DNA from: Schistocerca nitens
Taxonomy: Eukaryota > Arthropoda > Insecta > Orthoptera > Acrididae
Length of the DNA stretch: 64,000 nucleotides
Direction of reading: 5' to 3'
Assembly: GCF_023898315.1 (NCBI RefSeq)
Contig: NC_064619.1
Coordinates: forward strand, 299,188,150 to 299,252,149
Shown here: in pieces, positions 1 through 10,589 of the stretch
How positions within the stretch are numbered: the first letter of the stretch is position 1
How the letters are laid out: each line of letters begins with the position of its first letter
Notes under the pieces: generated by a model
The model's input: only the letters and a program-made list of their open reading frames with translations
The model's database searches: none
Told to the model about the DNA's origin: nothing
Position numbers and translations under genes: made by a program

Positions 1-77
1 AAGAGCGGAACTTGTCTAGCTTGAAGGGGGAAACCAGATGGCGCTATGGTTGGCCCGCTAGATGGCGCTGCCATAGG

Positions 78-314
78 TTGGGTTGGGTTGGGTTGGGTTT
101 TTTGGGGAAGGAGACCAGACAGCTAGGCCATCGATCTCATTGATTAGAGAAGGACGGGAAAGGAAGTCGGCCGTGCCCTTGCAAAGGAACCATCCCAGCA
201 TTTGCCTGGAGCGATTTAGGGTAATCACGGAAAACCTAAATCAGGTTGGCCGGACGCGGGATTCAATCGTCGTCCTCCCGAATGCGAGTCCAGTGTCTAA
301 CCACTGTGCCACCT
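78..314 (-). mobile_element. tRNA-headed SINE (family D) with CCCAA-repeat tail
   Basis: Flanked by a 12-bp duplication, CGCTGCCATAGG, at 66-77 and 315-326. On the minus strand the head shows an A-box-like TGGCACAGTGG and a decayed B box. The body matches 50254-50504. The tail is a run of CCCAA units, seen on the plus strand as TTGGG repeats at about 78-105. It interrupts the left inverted repeat of the surrounding DD41D element, so it came later. Confidence 0.8.
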
Positions 315-647
315 CGCTGCCATAGGTCAAAACTGATATCAACTGAGTTTTTTAAAATAGGAACCCCAATTTTATTACATATTCGTGTAGTACGTAAAGA
401 AATATGAATGTTTCAATTGAACCACTTTTTTCGCTTTGTGTTAGATGGCGCTTTAATGGTCACAAACATATGGCTCACAATTTTAGACGAACAGTTGGTA
501 ACAGGTAGGTTTTATAAATTAAAATACAGAATGTAGGTACGTTTGAACATTTTATTTCGGTTGTTCCAATGTGATACATGTACCTTTGTGAACCTATCAT
601 TTCTGAGAACGCATGCTGTGACAGCGTGATTACCTGTAAATACAATA

Positions 648-1688
648 TTAATGCAATAAATGCTCAAAATGATGTTCGTCAACCTCAATGCATTTTGCAA
701 TACGTGTAACGACATTCCTGTCACCAGCGAGTAGTTCGCCTTCCGTAATGTTTGCACATGCATTGACAATGCGCTGACGAATGTTGTCAGGCGCTGTCGG
801 TGGATCGCGATAGCAAATATCCTTCAACTTTCTCCACAGAAAGAAATCCGGGGACGTCAGATCCGGTGAACTTGCGGGCCGTGGTATGGTGCTTCGATGA
901 CCAATCCACCTGTCATGAAATATCCTATTCAATACCGCTTCAACCGCACGCGAGCTATGTGCCGGACATCCATCATGTTGGAAGGTCATTGCTGTTCTGT
1001 CATGCAGTGAAACATCATGTAGTAACATCGGTAGAACATTAGAAGGAAATCACCAGACACTGCACCATTTAGATTGCCATCGATAAAATGGGGGCCAATT
1101 ATCCTTCCCCCCATAATGCCGCACCATACATTAACCCGCCAAGGTCACTGATGTTCCACTTGTCGCAGCCATCGTGGATTTTCCGTTGCCCAATAGTGCA
1201 TATTATGCCGATTTACGTTATCGCTGTTGGTGAATGACGCTTCGTCGCTAAATAGAACGCGTGCAAAAAATCTGTCATCGTCCCGTAATTTCTCTTGTGG
1301 CCAGTGGCAGAACTGTACACGACGTTCAAAGTCGTTACCATGCATTTCCTGGTGCATAGAAACATGGTACGGGTGCAATCGATGTTGATGTAGCATTCTC
1401 AACACCGACCTTTTTGAGATTCCTGATTCTCGCGCAACTTCGTGTGCTACTGATGTGCGGATTAGCCGCGACAGCTGCTAAAACACCTACATGGGCATCA
1501 TCATTTGTTGTAGATCGTGGTTGACGTTTCACATGTGGCTGAACACTTCCTGTTTCCTTAAATAACGTAACTATCCGGCGAACGGTCCGGACACTTGGAT
1601 GATGTCGTCCAGGATATCGAGCAGCATACATAGCACATGCATACATCAACACGATATCGACCTTTTCCGCAATTGGTAAACGGCCCAT
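648..1688 (-). pseudogene. DD41D mariner-type transposase, broken
   Basis: A cut-and-paste transposase relic. The minus strand starts at MGRLPIAEKVDIVLMY (1688) with a helix-turn-helix-like N-terminus including RTVRRIVTLF. The catalytic core follows: FSDEASF (first Asp), HDGCPAH (second Asp) and SPDLTSPDFFLW (third Asp). I count 41 residues between the second and third acidic residues, the DD41D spacing of the rosa-like group of the Tc1/mariner superfamily. It is not functional: the frame shifts near 1400 and again near 1040-1055, and a TGA follows VEHQ at 1142-1144, after which the family motif VNVWCGIMGG continues in frame. Confidence 0.85.
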
Positions 1689-2051
1689 TTTAACACGGGT
1701 AATGTATCACGAAGCAAATACCGTCCGCACTGGCGGAATGTTACGTGATACTACGTACTTATACGTTTGTGACTATTATAGCGCCATCTGTCACAAAGCG
1801 AAGAAAGTGCCCAACTAAAACATTCATATTTCTTTACGTACTACACGAATATGCAATAAAGAATGGGGATTCCTATTTAAAAAATGCAGCTGATATCCAT
1901 TTGACCTATGGCAGTGCCATCTAGCGGGCCAACCATAGCGCCATCTGGTTTCCCCCTTCAAGCTAGACAACTTTCGTTCTTTGTAGTTTTTTCGTTTGAT
2001 GCTTATTTCGTGAGATATTTGGCCCGGTCACTATCAATGGATCACCCTGTA

Positions 2052-2935
2052 AATTTCCGATGGGATTCAGGTAGGGCCATCGAGGTGGCCAAACCATTCG
2101 CCCGGACTATCCAGAATATTTTTCAAACCAATCGCGAACAATTGTGACCTTGGCACATGGCGCATTGTCGTTCGTAAAAATTCCATCGTTGTTTGGGAAC
2201 ATGACGTCCATGAATGGCTGCAGTTGATCTCCAAGCAGTGGAACATCGAGAGGATCCAGTCCGTTCCACGTATTCGCGTCCCACAGCATTATGGAGCCAC
2301 CATCAGCTTGCACAGTGCTTTCTTGACATCTTGGAGCCATGGATTCGCGGGGTCTGCTCCACACTCGAACCCTACCATCAGTTCTTACAAACTGAAATCG
2401 CGAGTCATATGACCAGGTCACGGTTTTCCAGTCTTCTATGGTCAAATCGATATGGTGACGAGCCCATGGGAGGCGCTGCAGGCGACGTCGTTATGTTAGC
2501 AAAGGCACTCTCGTCGGTCGTCTGCTGCCATAGCTCTTTATCGCCAAATTTCGCCACACTTTCCTAACGGATACATTTTTCGTACGTCCCACATAGATTT
2601 CTGCGGTTATTTCACGCAGTGTTGCTTGTCTGTTAGCACTGACAGTTCTACGCTAACGCCGCTGCTCTCTGTCGTTGTCCGTGGTGAGAGATAATGCCTG
2701 AAATCTGGTATTGTCCGCACGTTCTTGACACTGTGGATCGAGGAATATTGAATCCCCTAACGAATTCCGAAATGGAATGCCCCAGGCGTCCAGCTCCTAC
2801 TACCAATTCGCATTGAAAGTCTACTGTCCCGTCATGCGGCCATAATCACGTCAGAAACCTTTTCACATGAGTCACCTGAGTACAATAGAGAGCTCCGCCA
2901 GTCCACTGCCATATACCTTGTGAACGATACTACCT
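2052..2935 (-). pseudogene. Tc1-like transposase relic, cut by the DD41D insertion
   Basis: Minus-strand translation of 2107-2445 gives TIEDWKTVTWSYDSRF, GGSIMLWDANTW and NDNAPCAKVTIVRDWFEKY, the middle and second-Asp regions of a Tc1-type transposase. Downstream the frame reads WPYLNPIGNL and stops being Tc1 exactly where the neighbouring element's CAGGGTG end begins. The family motif is NPIENLW, so the catalytic Glu codon has become Gly (GGA) and the insertion cut the Leu-Trp codons. The 2446-2935 part is the decayed N-terminal and upstream region. Confidence 0.75.
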
Positions 2936-3039
2936 GTTATTCCACGTATTTTGTCACTTGGGTGTATTTAGATGTGTCGCAATGTCTCGAATTATGGATA
3001 CAGACGTTATCGGTACGGCGCCGCACACCTGTCTTCCAC

Positions 3040-3720
3040 ATCGCTACCCGCAAGTTACCGGCGTGCAGCGGCGAACGCAGGAGCGCAGAAAGCGGGCGCG
3101 TGGGCGGCAGAGCGAGCGGACGGGCCTAAGTGGCCGGCGCATTAGGCTCATTACGGACGCACGTGCACGGAGCACGTGTTGACATTCGGTTTGTAAATGC
3201 CCGGCCGGGCAGCTTTGCGCGACTGCGCTGGCGCGCGGGACCGCTGCTCGCTGCGGCCTCGGAAGCCACAATAATATTTATGACAGTTTTCAAACAAGCC
3301 GGGCGGATGGGGCGAGGTGTCGTGTCGCTTCGAAATGGGGTTTCCTCTTCTTTCTTTCTTTTTTTTTGGCAGTGCCTGTCCTCCTCCCCGCCGGCCCACG
3401 CCTCGGCACCACTTCGGCAGCTAGATGCTCAGCCGCGCCGACGTACGGGCAGCGTAAACATTTCTGTCGGCGCGGTAATATATGGCCGGCGCTCGGCCGC
3501 GGCCGTTCTGTTTGCTGGAGGAGCGAACACCACGGCAGAGGGGCCGGCGCAGCTTCCGTGCTGCCGACGCCTCCTCACGCGGCCTCCGCTGTCAGCCGCG
3601 ACGGACCGCTGGTGGCTTTGGTACTTAGCGTCCATCCGACATCTGGCCGCGAGGCGGGGGCGGCGGGACCCTGCCCCTGGGAGTGGCAAGCAGTTTAGGG
3701 TGTACTGTCGGCCAAAGGCA
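3040..3720. other. GC-rich island, no recognisable gene
   Basis: A sharp rise in GC and CpG against AT-rich flanks, with two CACGTG motifs near 3160-3180 and a poly-T stretch near 3350-3368. Long frames are open on both strands, as expected where GC-rich DNA lacks stop codons. None shows a known domain. It could be a promoter or untranslated first exon of a host gene, but no splice or coding evidence supports that. Confidence 0.4.
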
Positions 3721-4363
3721 TTTCTTACTTCTTCCAAAACCTTAAGTCGAAAGTTCAAAAATTACAATTATGGTGCCGTAATACTAAGATGACCATTTCA
3801 CCTACTAAATCAACTTACCTCTTACTTAAAGGACAGCTGGTTAGAAACCCAACCGTGAGAATCGAGGGCACGCCAGTTCTTCGGAGACAGGAGACACGTT
3901 ACTTGGGAATCATCATCGACGAAAGGTGGAACTTCGCAAAGCACATTGAAACTGTAACCCAGAAAGCATTACAACTATTGAATAACCTCATTTCCATTGG
4001 ACATAAGGGATTTCACCTTCCGCCTCATCTGATAAAATTATATCGTAATAGTATATTAACGTCAATAGTGGGTTACGGCCCGGAAGTCTGGGCTCACAGG
4101 CTCACGAGGGTGGAGGCCGCCATGACAGTGAGAAGGGCACAAAGAAACATGCTACTAAGATCTGTGGGGGGTTATTGAACATCCCCAGGGGGAGCCCTGT
4201 TACAATGGGGCTCTGTCATCTGTATACAGGATGTTACAAAAAGGTGCGGCCAAACTTTCAGGAAACATTCCTCACATACAAAGAAAGAAAATATGTTATG
4301 TGGACATGTGTCCGGAAACGCTTACTTTCCATGTTAAAGCTCATTTTATTACTTCTCTTCAAA

Positions 4364-4578
4364 AAAATGGTTCAAATGGCTCTGAGCACTATGGGACTCA
4401 ACTGCTGTGGTCATAAGTCCCCTAGAACTTAGAACTACTTAAACCTAACTAACCTAAGGACAGCACACAACACCCAGCCATCACGAGGCAGAGAAAATCC
4501 CTGACCCCGCCGGGAATCGAACCCGGGAACCCGGGCGTAGGAAGCGAGAACGCTACCGCACGACCACGAGATGCGGGC
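4364..4578 (-). mobile_element. SINE, head type B with common body
   Basis: 14-bp duplication, TACTTCTCTTCAAA, at 4350-4363 and 4579-4592. The related element at 60649-61416 has the uninterrupted site. On the minus strand the head reads TCGTGCGGTAGCG (A box) and GGTTCGATTCC (B box), unlike the usual head, but the body and tail (TTAGGTTAGTTAGG to GAGCCATTTGAACC) are those of the main SINE family. Confidence 0.9.
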
Positions 4579-4657
4579 TACTTCTCTTCAAATCACATTA
4601 ATCATGGAATGGAAACACACAGCAACAGAACGTACCAGCGTGACTTCAAACACTTTG

Positions 4658-5100
4658 TTACAGGAAATGTTCAAAATGTCCTCCGTTAGCGAGGATAGAT
4701 GCATCCACCCTCCGTCGCATGGAATCCCTGATGCGCTGATGCAGCCCTGGAGAATGGCGTATTGTATCAAAGCCATTCACAATACGAGCACGAAGAGTCT
4801 CTACATTTGGTACCGGGGTTGCGTAGACAAGAGCTTTCAAATGCCCCCATAAATGAAAGTCAAGAGGGTTGAGGTCAGGAGAGCGTGGAGGCCATGGAAT
4901 TGGTCCGCCTCTACCAATCCATCGGTCACCGAATCTGTTGTTGAGAAGCGTACGAACAGTTCGACTGAAATGTGCAGGAGCTCCATCGTGCATGAACCAC
5001 ATGTTGTGTCGTACTTGTAAAGGCACATGTTCTAGCAGCACAGGTAGAGTATCCCGTATGAAATCATGGCGGTGAATCGAGGAAGTACAGTACATACTGA
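4658..5100 (-). pseudogene. DD41D transposase C-terminal half, copy 1
   Basis: Minus strand reads VLLEHVPLQVRHNMWF, MHDGAPAHFSRTVRTLL and RSPDLNPLDFHLWGHLKAL, ending at GGHFEHFL. The second Asp (HDGAPAH) and third Asp (PLDFHLW) are present, with 41 residues between them. The first Asp and the N-terminal helix-turn-helix are deleted, so it cannot act alone. Sequence upstream of about 5100 in the same open frame is inverted-repeat DNA, not transposase. Confidence 0.85.
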
Positions 5101-5572
5101 CGAAACTAAAGTGAGCTCTAACATGGAAATTAAGCGTTTCCGGACACATGTCCACATAACATCTTTTCTTTATTTGTGTGAGAGGAATGTTTCCTGAAAG
5201 TTTGGCCGTACGTTTTTGTAACACCCTGTATAAAAATAAGAGAGCAGACCGCATGGTACTGGGCTAAGAAAGACAACCTTGCAAAAGTAGAAGAAATTAT
5301 GGGAGCACCTGTTAGGGATAAGGGTGAGATAAGAAGGGGTGAGGATTTGTGGCAGGAGTTATGGGAGATGGACGAAACTGGTAGAAGGACTTTTCAGTTC
5401 CTACCAAATGTAAGGGAAAGAATGGGAATGAAATATTTTGAGCCGACTCGGGGATTGTTCCACTTCCTCACTGGTCATGGCCCCTATCCGACATATCTAT
5501 GTCGGTTTGGGAAAAGGGCGACGCCCGCGTGTGACTGTGGCGCATCATAGGGTACTCCTGATCATGTGATTT

Positions 5573-5773
5573 CAAAAATGGTTCAAATGGCTCTGAGCAC
5601 TATGGGACTTAACTGCTGAGGTCATCAGTCCCCTAGAACTTAGAACTTCTTAAACCTAACTAACCTAAGCACATAACACCCATCCATGCCCGAGGCAGGA
5701 TTCGAACCTGCGACCGTAGCAGTCACGCGGTTCCGGACTGAAGCGCATAGAACCGCACGACCACCGCGGCCGG
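5573..5773 (-). mobile_element. SINE family A (tRNA head), in R1-like LINE
   Basis: Duplication GATCATGTGATTT at 5560-5572 and GATCATGTGGTTT at 5774-5786. Minus strand has an intact B box, GGTTCGAATCC, and the common body and tail. It separates CDCG from HVVYEC of the LINE zinc knuckle. Confidence 0.9.
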
Positions 5774-6506
5774 CGATCATGTGGTTTATGAGTGCCCCCT
5801 TTTCGATGATGTAGCAGCCGCACTACGACAACAACTGCCGAATAACAATACTTACGACCTACTCAGACAAGAAGAGACCTTTCAGACACTGAACACACTA
5901 GCCAACGAGGTATCACGAAAAGTAGTAACAATTTTCTTGAGAGACTTTCGTGACTAGTTCCTAACCACCAATCGCGTCCAGCACTCCGATCCCGTACCGC
6001 CTGTTCGTGGATAGGTCGACTAAACAATTGGAATCCGCCACGAGCAGGACTAGGGGGACTGGGGTGATCTACTTCACGAACTTGACAAGTGCACCGATTA
6101 TGACGTAAATTAGGTAGTAGTTTTAGTAAAATAGAATAGGATAGTAGATTAGGAAACTGCAGCGACAATTAACTCCATGCCTGCCCTGTGCCAGGGGCAT
6201 GATCATAGGGTTTAGCTCTATGAGCCAGGCACTCAAGTAGGTTTATATTAGCACTGGCACACATGTAACGCTGCAGGCAGTTAACACAAATCGCCTGTAG
6301 TTATTAGAAAGTATGCTAACACTAGAAGTAGTCCGCCCATTAACCCATGTAGTACTGTCTGTAGTATCGCAAATTAAATATGTAGTAGCTGCAATTATAA
6401 TAATATTATAGATTATTAAGACCCACTAATCACTAAGGTTGTGGGTTACTCTTGTATAATTATTATAAATGGAAATAAAGAATTAAAAAAAAAAACCCTT
6501 AAGTCG

Positions 6507-9433
6507 CCCATCTGGAAATTGGGGATATGGATTTTCCTCTAAGCAGCAGAAAGTGTTCTAACATCCACGAGATAAATTTTAGCTACAGTGCGACGAGAGT
6601 AAATTATGCCCCTAACAGTTATAAACATTATCTATCCGACATATAGAAAAACAGTGAAATAAAACAAAACGATGATAAATATTAATTATTTATATAATAT
6701 TTTATGATGTAATTGGGCATATCGATGCGTATCATACAGAGACAATGATAATTGTAAATTATTTTTATGATCTGCGTTCGTCTTCCTTTGTTTTTACCTT
6801 TTTTTGGTTGGCATTTGTAGGTTGCGGACGCAAGATGCGTATCAAAGTGAGGTCTGTTAAGAAACTGTAATTATTTGTTAATTTTTACTTGGGAATGGAA
6901 TTCATTAATATTATAAATATGAGTGAATAATTATTTGTAACTTTAATTCTTCTCTGAATAAGCATTATTTGTGTTAATTATTTCTTTCCGGTGCAAGGAG
7001 AGCAGCCATTGATGATAGCGATTTGTATCGCTTTTTTATCTGTGTTTCTTACGAAAGTATCAAAGGTTTGCTTGATGAAAATTAGTCTAGATAGTGCACA
7101 ATATAAAAGTAAAATTTAATCGGCATTAATTCAAATACTTATCCTGTTAAAAGCAAATTTGCTCTAACAATAGAAAGTCTCTGTCAATTGTCTGCCGCCA
7201 TCTTAACAATTACCTCAGCGGCAAATTAAAATTACGCAACTCTGCAGACATAAATGCCGAAGGTAATAAAAATGTGTAAAAATTAATGTGCACCGGTGGT
7301 TCCGAACTCCTTTTAACGAAAATAATTCGAATCAGATTGGTTCTTTAAAACCAGTGCTCATAGCACGATCCATATAACAAATTTTTTTTGCTGATGGAGC
7401 CGAAATTAATTACACACGAGTTGCGAAGAATATTGTTTCAGGTAACATACGTCAGTGTTGTGCGCGGCTGATATTCGGTGGTTTTAATGATCATTTTGCT
7501 GAAGATAACTGTTTCCATCATAATCAATAGTTTGTATAGAATCTGTTGTATGAACTGTGATTTAGTGACACACAACTTACAGACAACACTTTAACACAAC
7601 GTTAACTTGGATTTCTTTAGCAACTTGACCAAATCTTTAGCCGGGAGAAAACATTATTTTCTAGTTACTCACTGTAATGAAATAACATTATCATTTTCGT
7701 TTACAAATTAGTTAAATATCAAACCACTGAATAACACAGCGAACGCTACAGTGCACTGTTTTTAAACCTCCTGGCAGATTCAAACCCGGATCTTGCCTTT
7801 CAAGAGAGATGCTTTTGGGACTGAAATACGCAGGTAAAAAACCCACTCTCACGGTGTAAGCTTCCTACTTGTTTTTGAACTGAACAGGGTACATTAGGAG
7901 TAAACATGATCTGAAAATGTGCCCCTTTCATTCAAAGTTTTGATCAAACAGAAATTGTTAACGCTATATGACTACGATCCCGTAAACACATTCAAGAGTT
8001 GCAGATACTTTCATTGCGCAAAGGAAAAAAACGGCGAAATGGTTGAATATTTGAATTAATGTGAGATCACGATTGCTTCCAGTAGTTTCGTAACATGGTT
8101 CATCGGTGTTTATCTGATATCTCCTTTGCGCTGATCACTTGCGATGAGAAAGTAAATCCCACACTGAAAATCTGACGTTTGTGGACACAAGAACATGAAA
8201 CATAAGAGCCACGTCGATGATAATATGAAAACAGCACGCAATCTCCAAGTCTCTCGAACACTGACTTGCCTTACGAACTGTAAAGCCACGCAAAGAATTC
8301 AAAATGCTTCTGCTAATGGAATTTTAGCTTCGCTTTGACTAATAATTCTGTTGAAGGCAAAAATCACAGTAAAGTTCATGTTCGAGTGAAGTACAGACAC
8401 AAGAATGAACATAAAAGCACATGTGCAGACCATGTATGGCAATGACTCCATAAATGACCGTGAAAAGAAAATAAATCGCAGATGTTTTAGAGATATTTCC
8501 GATTATTAATGTCCAATTCAGCAAGCAGTAACAAATGACAGATTACACTTTTTCCATGATGGTCCACACTGTTTGCAAGTCCATGATAAATGAAGTCAAA
8601 ACAAAAACAAAAAAAAAAACTCTGTTCATGCTAGATACTTCAAGTAATATTAAATCAGTAGGAGTGTAACAAACACGGCACAGTAAAGTCACATATGGAC
8701 AAGTGGAATACCGATACTGGACCTCGAGCATGGAACAAGAAACTTCTCTTCCAACAACGGAAGCTACGACTGAACACGAATGAAGGCACATCTAGACTTC
8801 AAAGCTTTGCAAACAAAATATTACGTCAAGCAGCTCAAAAACGCCTCGATCTTAGCGTAATCCTCGTAGAATGAAGCAGACAACGGCCATCCGAACGTAA
8901 TCTCAATTCGTATGTACATTGTCCATAAGTTTGCTCCAAACAGCGCCGAATAGCAGGAAAAAGCAAGTCGCCCATACAAACAGCAGTAGAAAGAATACCG
9001 TTTTGTCTGTCCAGTGGATCACGCCAGCACACGACTCTGACCCGTGCAGGCTTCTAATTTGTCAGATTACTATGCCAATAGGAGACATATCTTCACCTTA
9101 CAAAGCAAAGACTTTATTACGTTTAGTAATCAATAAGCCGGGTACAGAGTGTATTTGCAACAGATTTCCCACACAGAATTCCTGTAAGAATGAATAACAT
9201 GAAAGTCGGCTTTTATCGAACGACTTTCAACAGCTTTATTTCCCTCAAAATATCTCTCCTATCTTACAAACTCCTCAAAAGTTCCTACATACCTTACGGA
9301 ACTGGAACTGCTAGAAGAAAGAATAAGGTAAAGGTAAACCTATTGTCACTGGAGGTTTGTTTGAACGTCGCTGTGCATGGTCCTGTTAGAGGTGATATGT
9401 CTTTGACTTCCTCCTAATTGTGAAGTGATTCGC
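6507..9433. other. AT-rich stretch without recognisable gene
   Basis: No coding region or known repeat stands out. A possible eroded SINE of the palindromic tRNA type (family E) lies near 7766-7830, where TCCTGGCAGATT and TTGCCTTTC are recognisable. The short open frames here have no motif. Confidence 0.4.
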
Positions 9434-9446
9434 CCAATCAGTTATA

Positions 9447-9641
9447 TGGTTCAAATGGCTCTGAGCACTATGGGACTTAGCATCTGAGGTCATCAGTCCC
9501 CTAGAACTTAGAACTACTTAGACCTAACTAACCTAAGGACATCACACACATCCATGCCCGAGGCAGGATTCGAACCTGCGACCGTAACGGTCGCGCGGTT
9601 CCAGACTGTAGCGCCTAGAACCGCCCGGCCTCACCGGCCGG
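9447..9641 (-). mobile_element. SINE family A
   Basis: Duplication CCAATCAGTTATA at 9434-9446 and CCAATCGGTTATA at 9642-9654. Minus strand carries the usual head with B box GGTTCGAATCC and the common body. Confidence 0.9.
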
Positions 9642-9705
9642 CCAATCGGTTATAGGGGTGCTGCAGTTTAACGTGGATTGTAAGTCACGGTACAACTTTG
9701 CGGAT

Positions 9706-9752
9706 CTGGACTGAAGCGCCTAGAACCACTCGGCCACAACGGCCGGTACCGT
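9706..9752 (-). mobile_element. SINE family A head fragment
   Basis: Only the 5' head remains (GACTGAAGCGCCTAGAACC, then CGGCCACAACGGCCGG). It lies about 60 bases from the full SINE at 9447-9641. The body is absent. Confidence 0.7.
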
Positions 9753-10048
9753 AGGGCTATTTGCCTGATGTTGTCATAAACGAAGAAACTGGTTACAGGT
9801 GTAGATCTTATTCATTACTAACACGTTGCAAATGAGGATTAAAACAAAGTTAGAGTCTAAATAACTACGTGAAATTATTTTTACAGATAATCGATATGGT
9901 ACTTCATGATTTTGTTCTCTGAAAATTACTGGAAAAGGGTATGAACTCTATGAAATGTGTGTCTAGTCAGTAAATTTTCCTCATATTTAATAATGTACGT
10001 ACGTTCAGTAATTAGAACACTAGGAGAAGTAAATCAAAATCAAATGAT

Positions 10049-10580
10049 GTCATATTGCACTGTGTGGATCTGCCCCCATAACTGTGGACATCAGCATACC
10101 ACGTTTGGGTTTCAGGGAGGCGTACCGACCCCAGATCGAATCCTCTTGGTGGATTAACGATAAGTAGGGCTGGTGTGTTGGACAGCATGGATGTGGTTTT
10201 GAGGTGGTTTCCCACATCCATCTAGGCCAGGCCTTCCCGACTGTTCCTCTGATGGCACACTTTGAGAATCCTTGTTTATTTCGAAGGTTACCAAAATATT
10301 AAGAAATGAGAAAAAACTAGTTCTATTCAGAGATTACTTCAGTTTTAAATCACAACTAATAAGACAGAAATGATAACAAAATTATAAAAAGTTTGTGTTG
10401 GCAACATGTAAAAAAAGCCATGTTATTAATAATTTTTCACAGAGCAATTATTCACTTGTTGTGGAATACCAGTAGTATGTGGAACACAGTTGGGGAAACC
10501 CTGATCTAGGTGAATACCAGGCCAGTACCCATGTTTTGCCTCTGTCATGTGATTCGCAAACATTATGGAGACGTTCATAT
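10049..10580 (+). repeat. Interspersed repeat split by a hAT-type MITE
   Basis: The segment through 10219 (GGATGTGG, GGTTTCCCACATCC) continues at 10504 (TCTAGGTGAATACCAGGCC). An imperfect B-box-like AGATCGAATCC sits near 10133-10143, so it may be tRNA-derived. Family identity is from memory of similar orthopteran repeats, and the outer limits are approximate. Confidence 0.45.
10228..10503. mobile_element. hAT-type MITE, 276 bp
   Basis: Ends CAGGCCTTCCCGACTG and, inverted, CAGGGTTTCCCCAACTG, with an 8-bp duplication (ATCTAGGC at 10220-10227, ATCTAGGT at 10504-10511). An 8-bp duplication with CAGGG-type ends is typical of hAT. The AT-rich interior has no coding capacity. Confidence 0.75.
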
Positions 10581-10589
10581 ACTTTTACA

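Larger units (their letters stand above)
1..2051 (-). mobile_element. DD41D mariner-type element with long TIRs, left end off-window
   Basis: Bases 1-75 plus 327-465 are the inverted complement of roughly 1775-1985, so the element has inverted repeats of several hundred bases. The right end reads CACCCTG followed by TA at 2050-2051. The mirror of that end lies left of base 1. The transposase is on the minus strand (648-1688). A SINE interrupts the left inverted repeat at 78-314. The right end falls inside the transposase of an older Tc1-like element, so this copy is the younger of the two. Confidence 0.85.
4227..5228 (-). mobile_element. Internally deleted DD41D element, copy 1
   Basis: Ends are CAGGATGTTAC (left) and GTAACACCCTG (right), with TA at 4225-4226 and 5229-5230. 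The inverted repeats continue inward (AAACTTTC, GAAACATTCCTC). It keeps the 3' half of a transposase and lacks the N-terminal DNA-binding region. It lies inside the R1-like LINE, whose reading frame continues on both sides. A SINE is inserted at 4364-4578. Confidence 0.88.
3789..5962 (+). pseudogene. R1-like ORF2 C-terminal half (RT thumb and zinc knuckle)
   Basis: Three blocks make up one reading order. Block 3789-4218 has SPTKSTYLLLKGQL, RYLGIIIDERWNF, SIVGYGPEVWA and RRAQRNMLLRSVGGY, the post-catalytic RT region of R1-type LINEs. Block 5233-5560 has WYWAKK, GRRTFQFLPNVRER and LTGHGPYPTYLCRFGK followed by CDCG. Block 5787-5962 supplies HVVYECPLFDD and ends at a stop after FLRDFRD. Cys-x-Cys followed by His-Val and Cys is the conserved C-terminal zinc knuckle. 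It is dead: the RT catalytic motif is missing through 5' truncation, there is a stop right after VGGY, and two insertions break it. Confidence 0.85.
3750..6496 (+). mobile_element. 5'-truncated R1-like non-LTR retrotransposon
   Basis: Flanked by a 10-bp duplication, CCTTAAGTCG, at 3740-3749 and 6497-6506. The 3' end has an AATAAAG signal and a poly-A run (6484-6495). The coding part (3789-5962) is the C-terminal half of an R1-type second ORF; 5963-6483 is the 3' UTR. Two insertions lie inside: a deleted DD41D element (4227-5228, with its own SINE) and a SINE at 5573-5773. Confidence 0.88.

Noticed and set aside
3130-3792. 220-residue open frame in the GC-rich island
   Set aside because: Frames are open on both strands because GC-rich DNA lacks stop codons; low-complexity composition, no domain, and it runs into LINE sequence.
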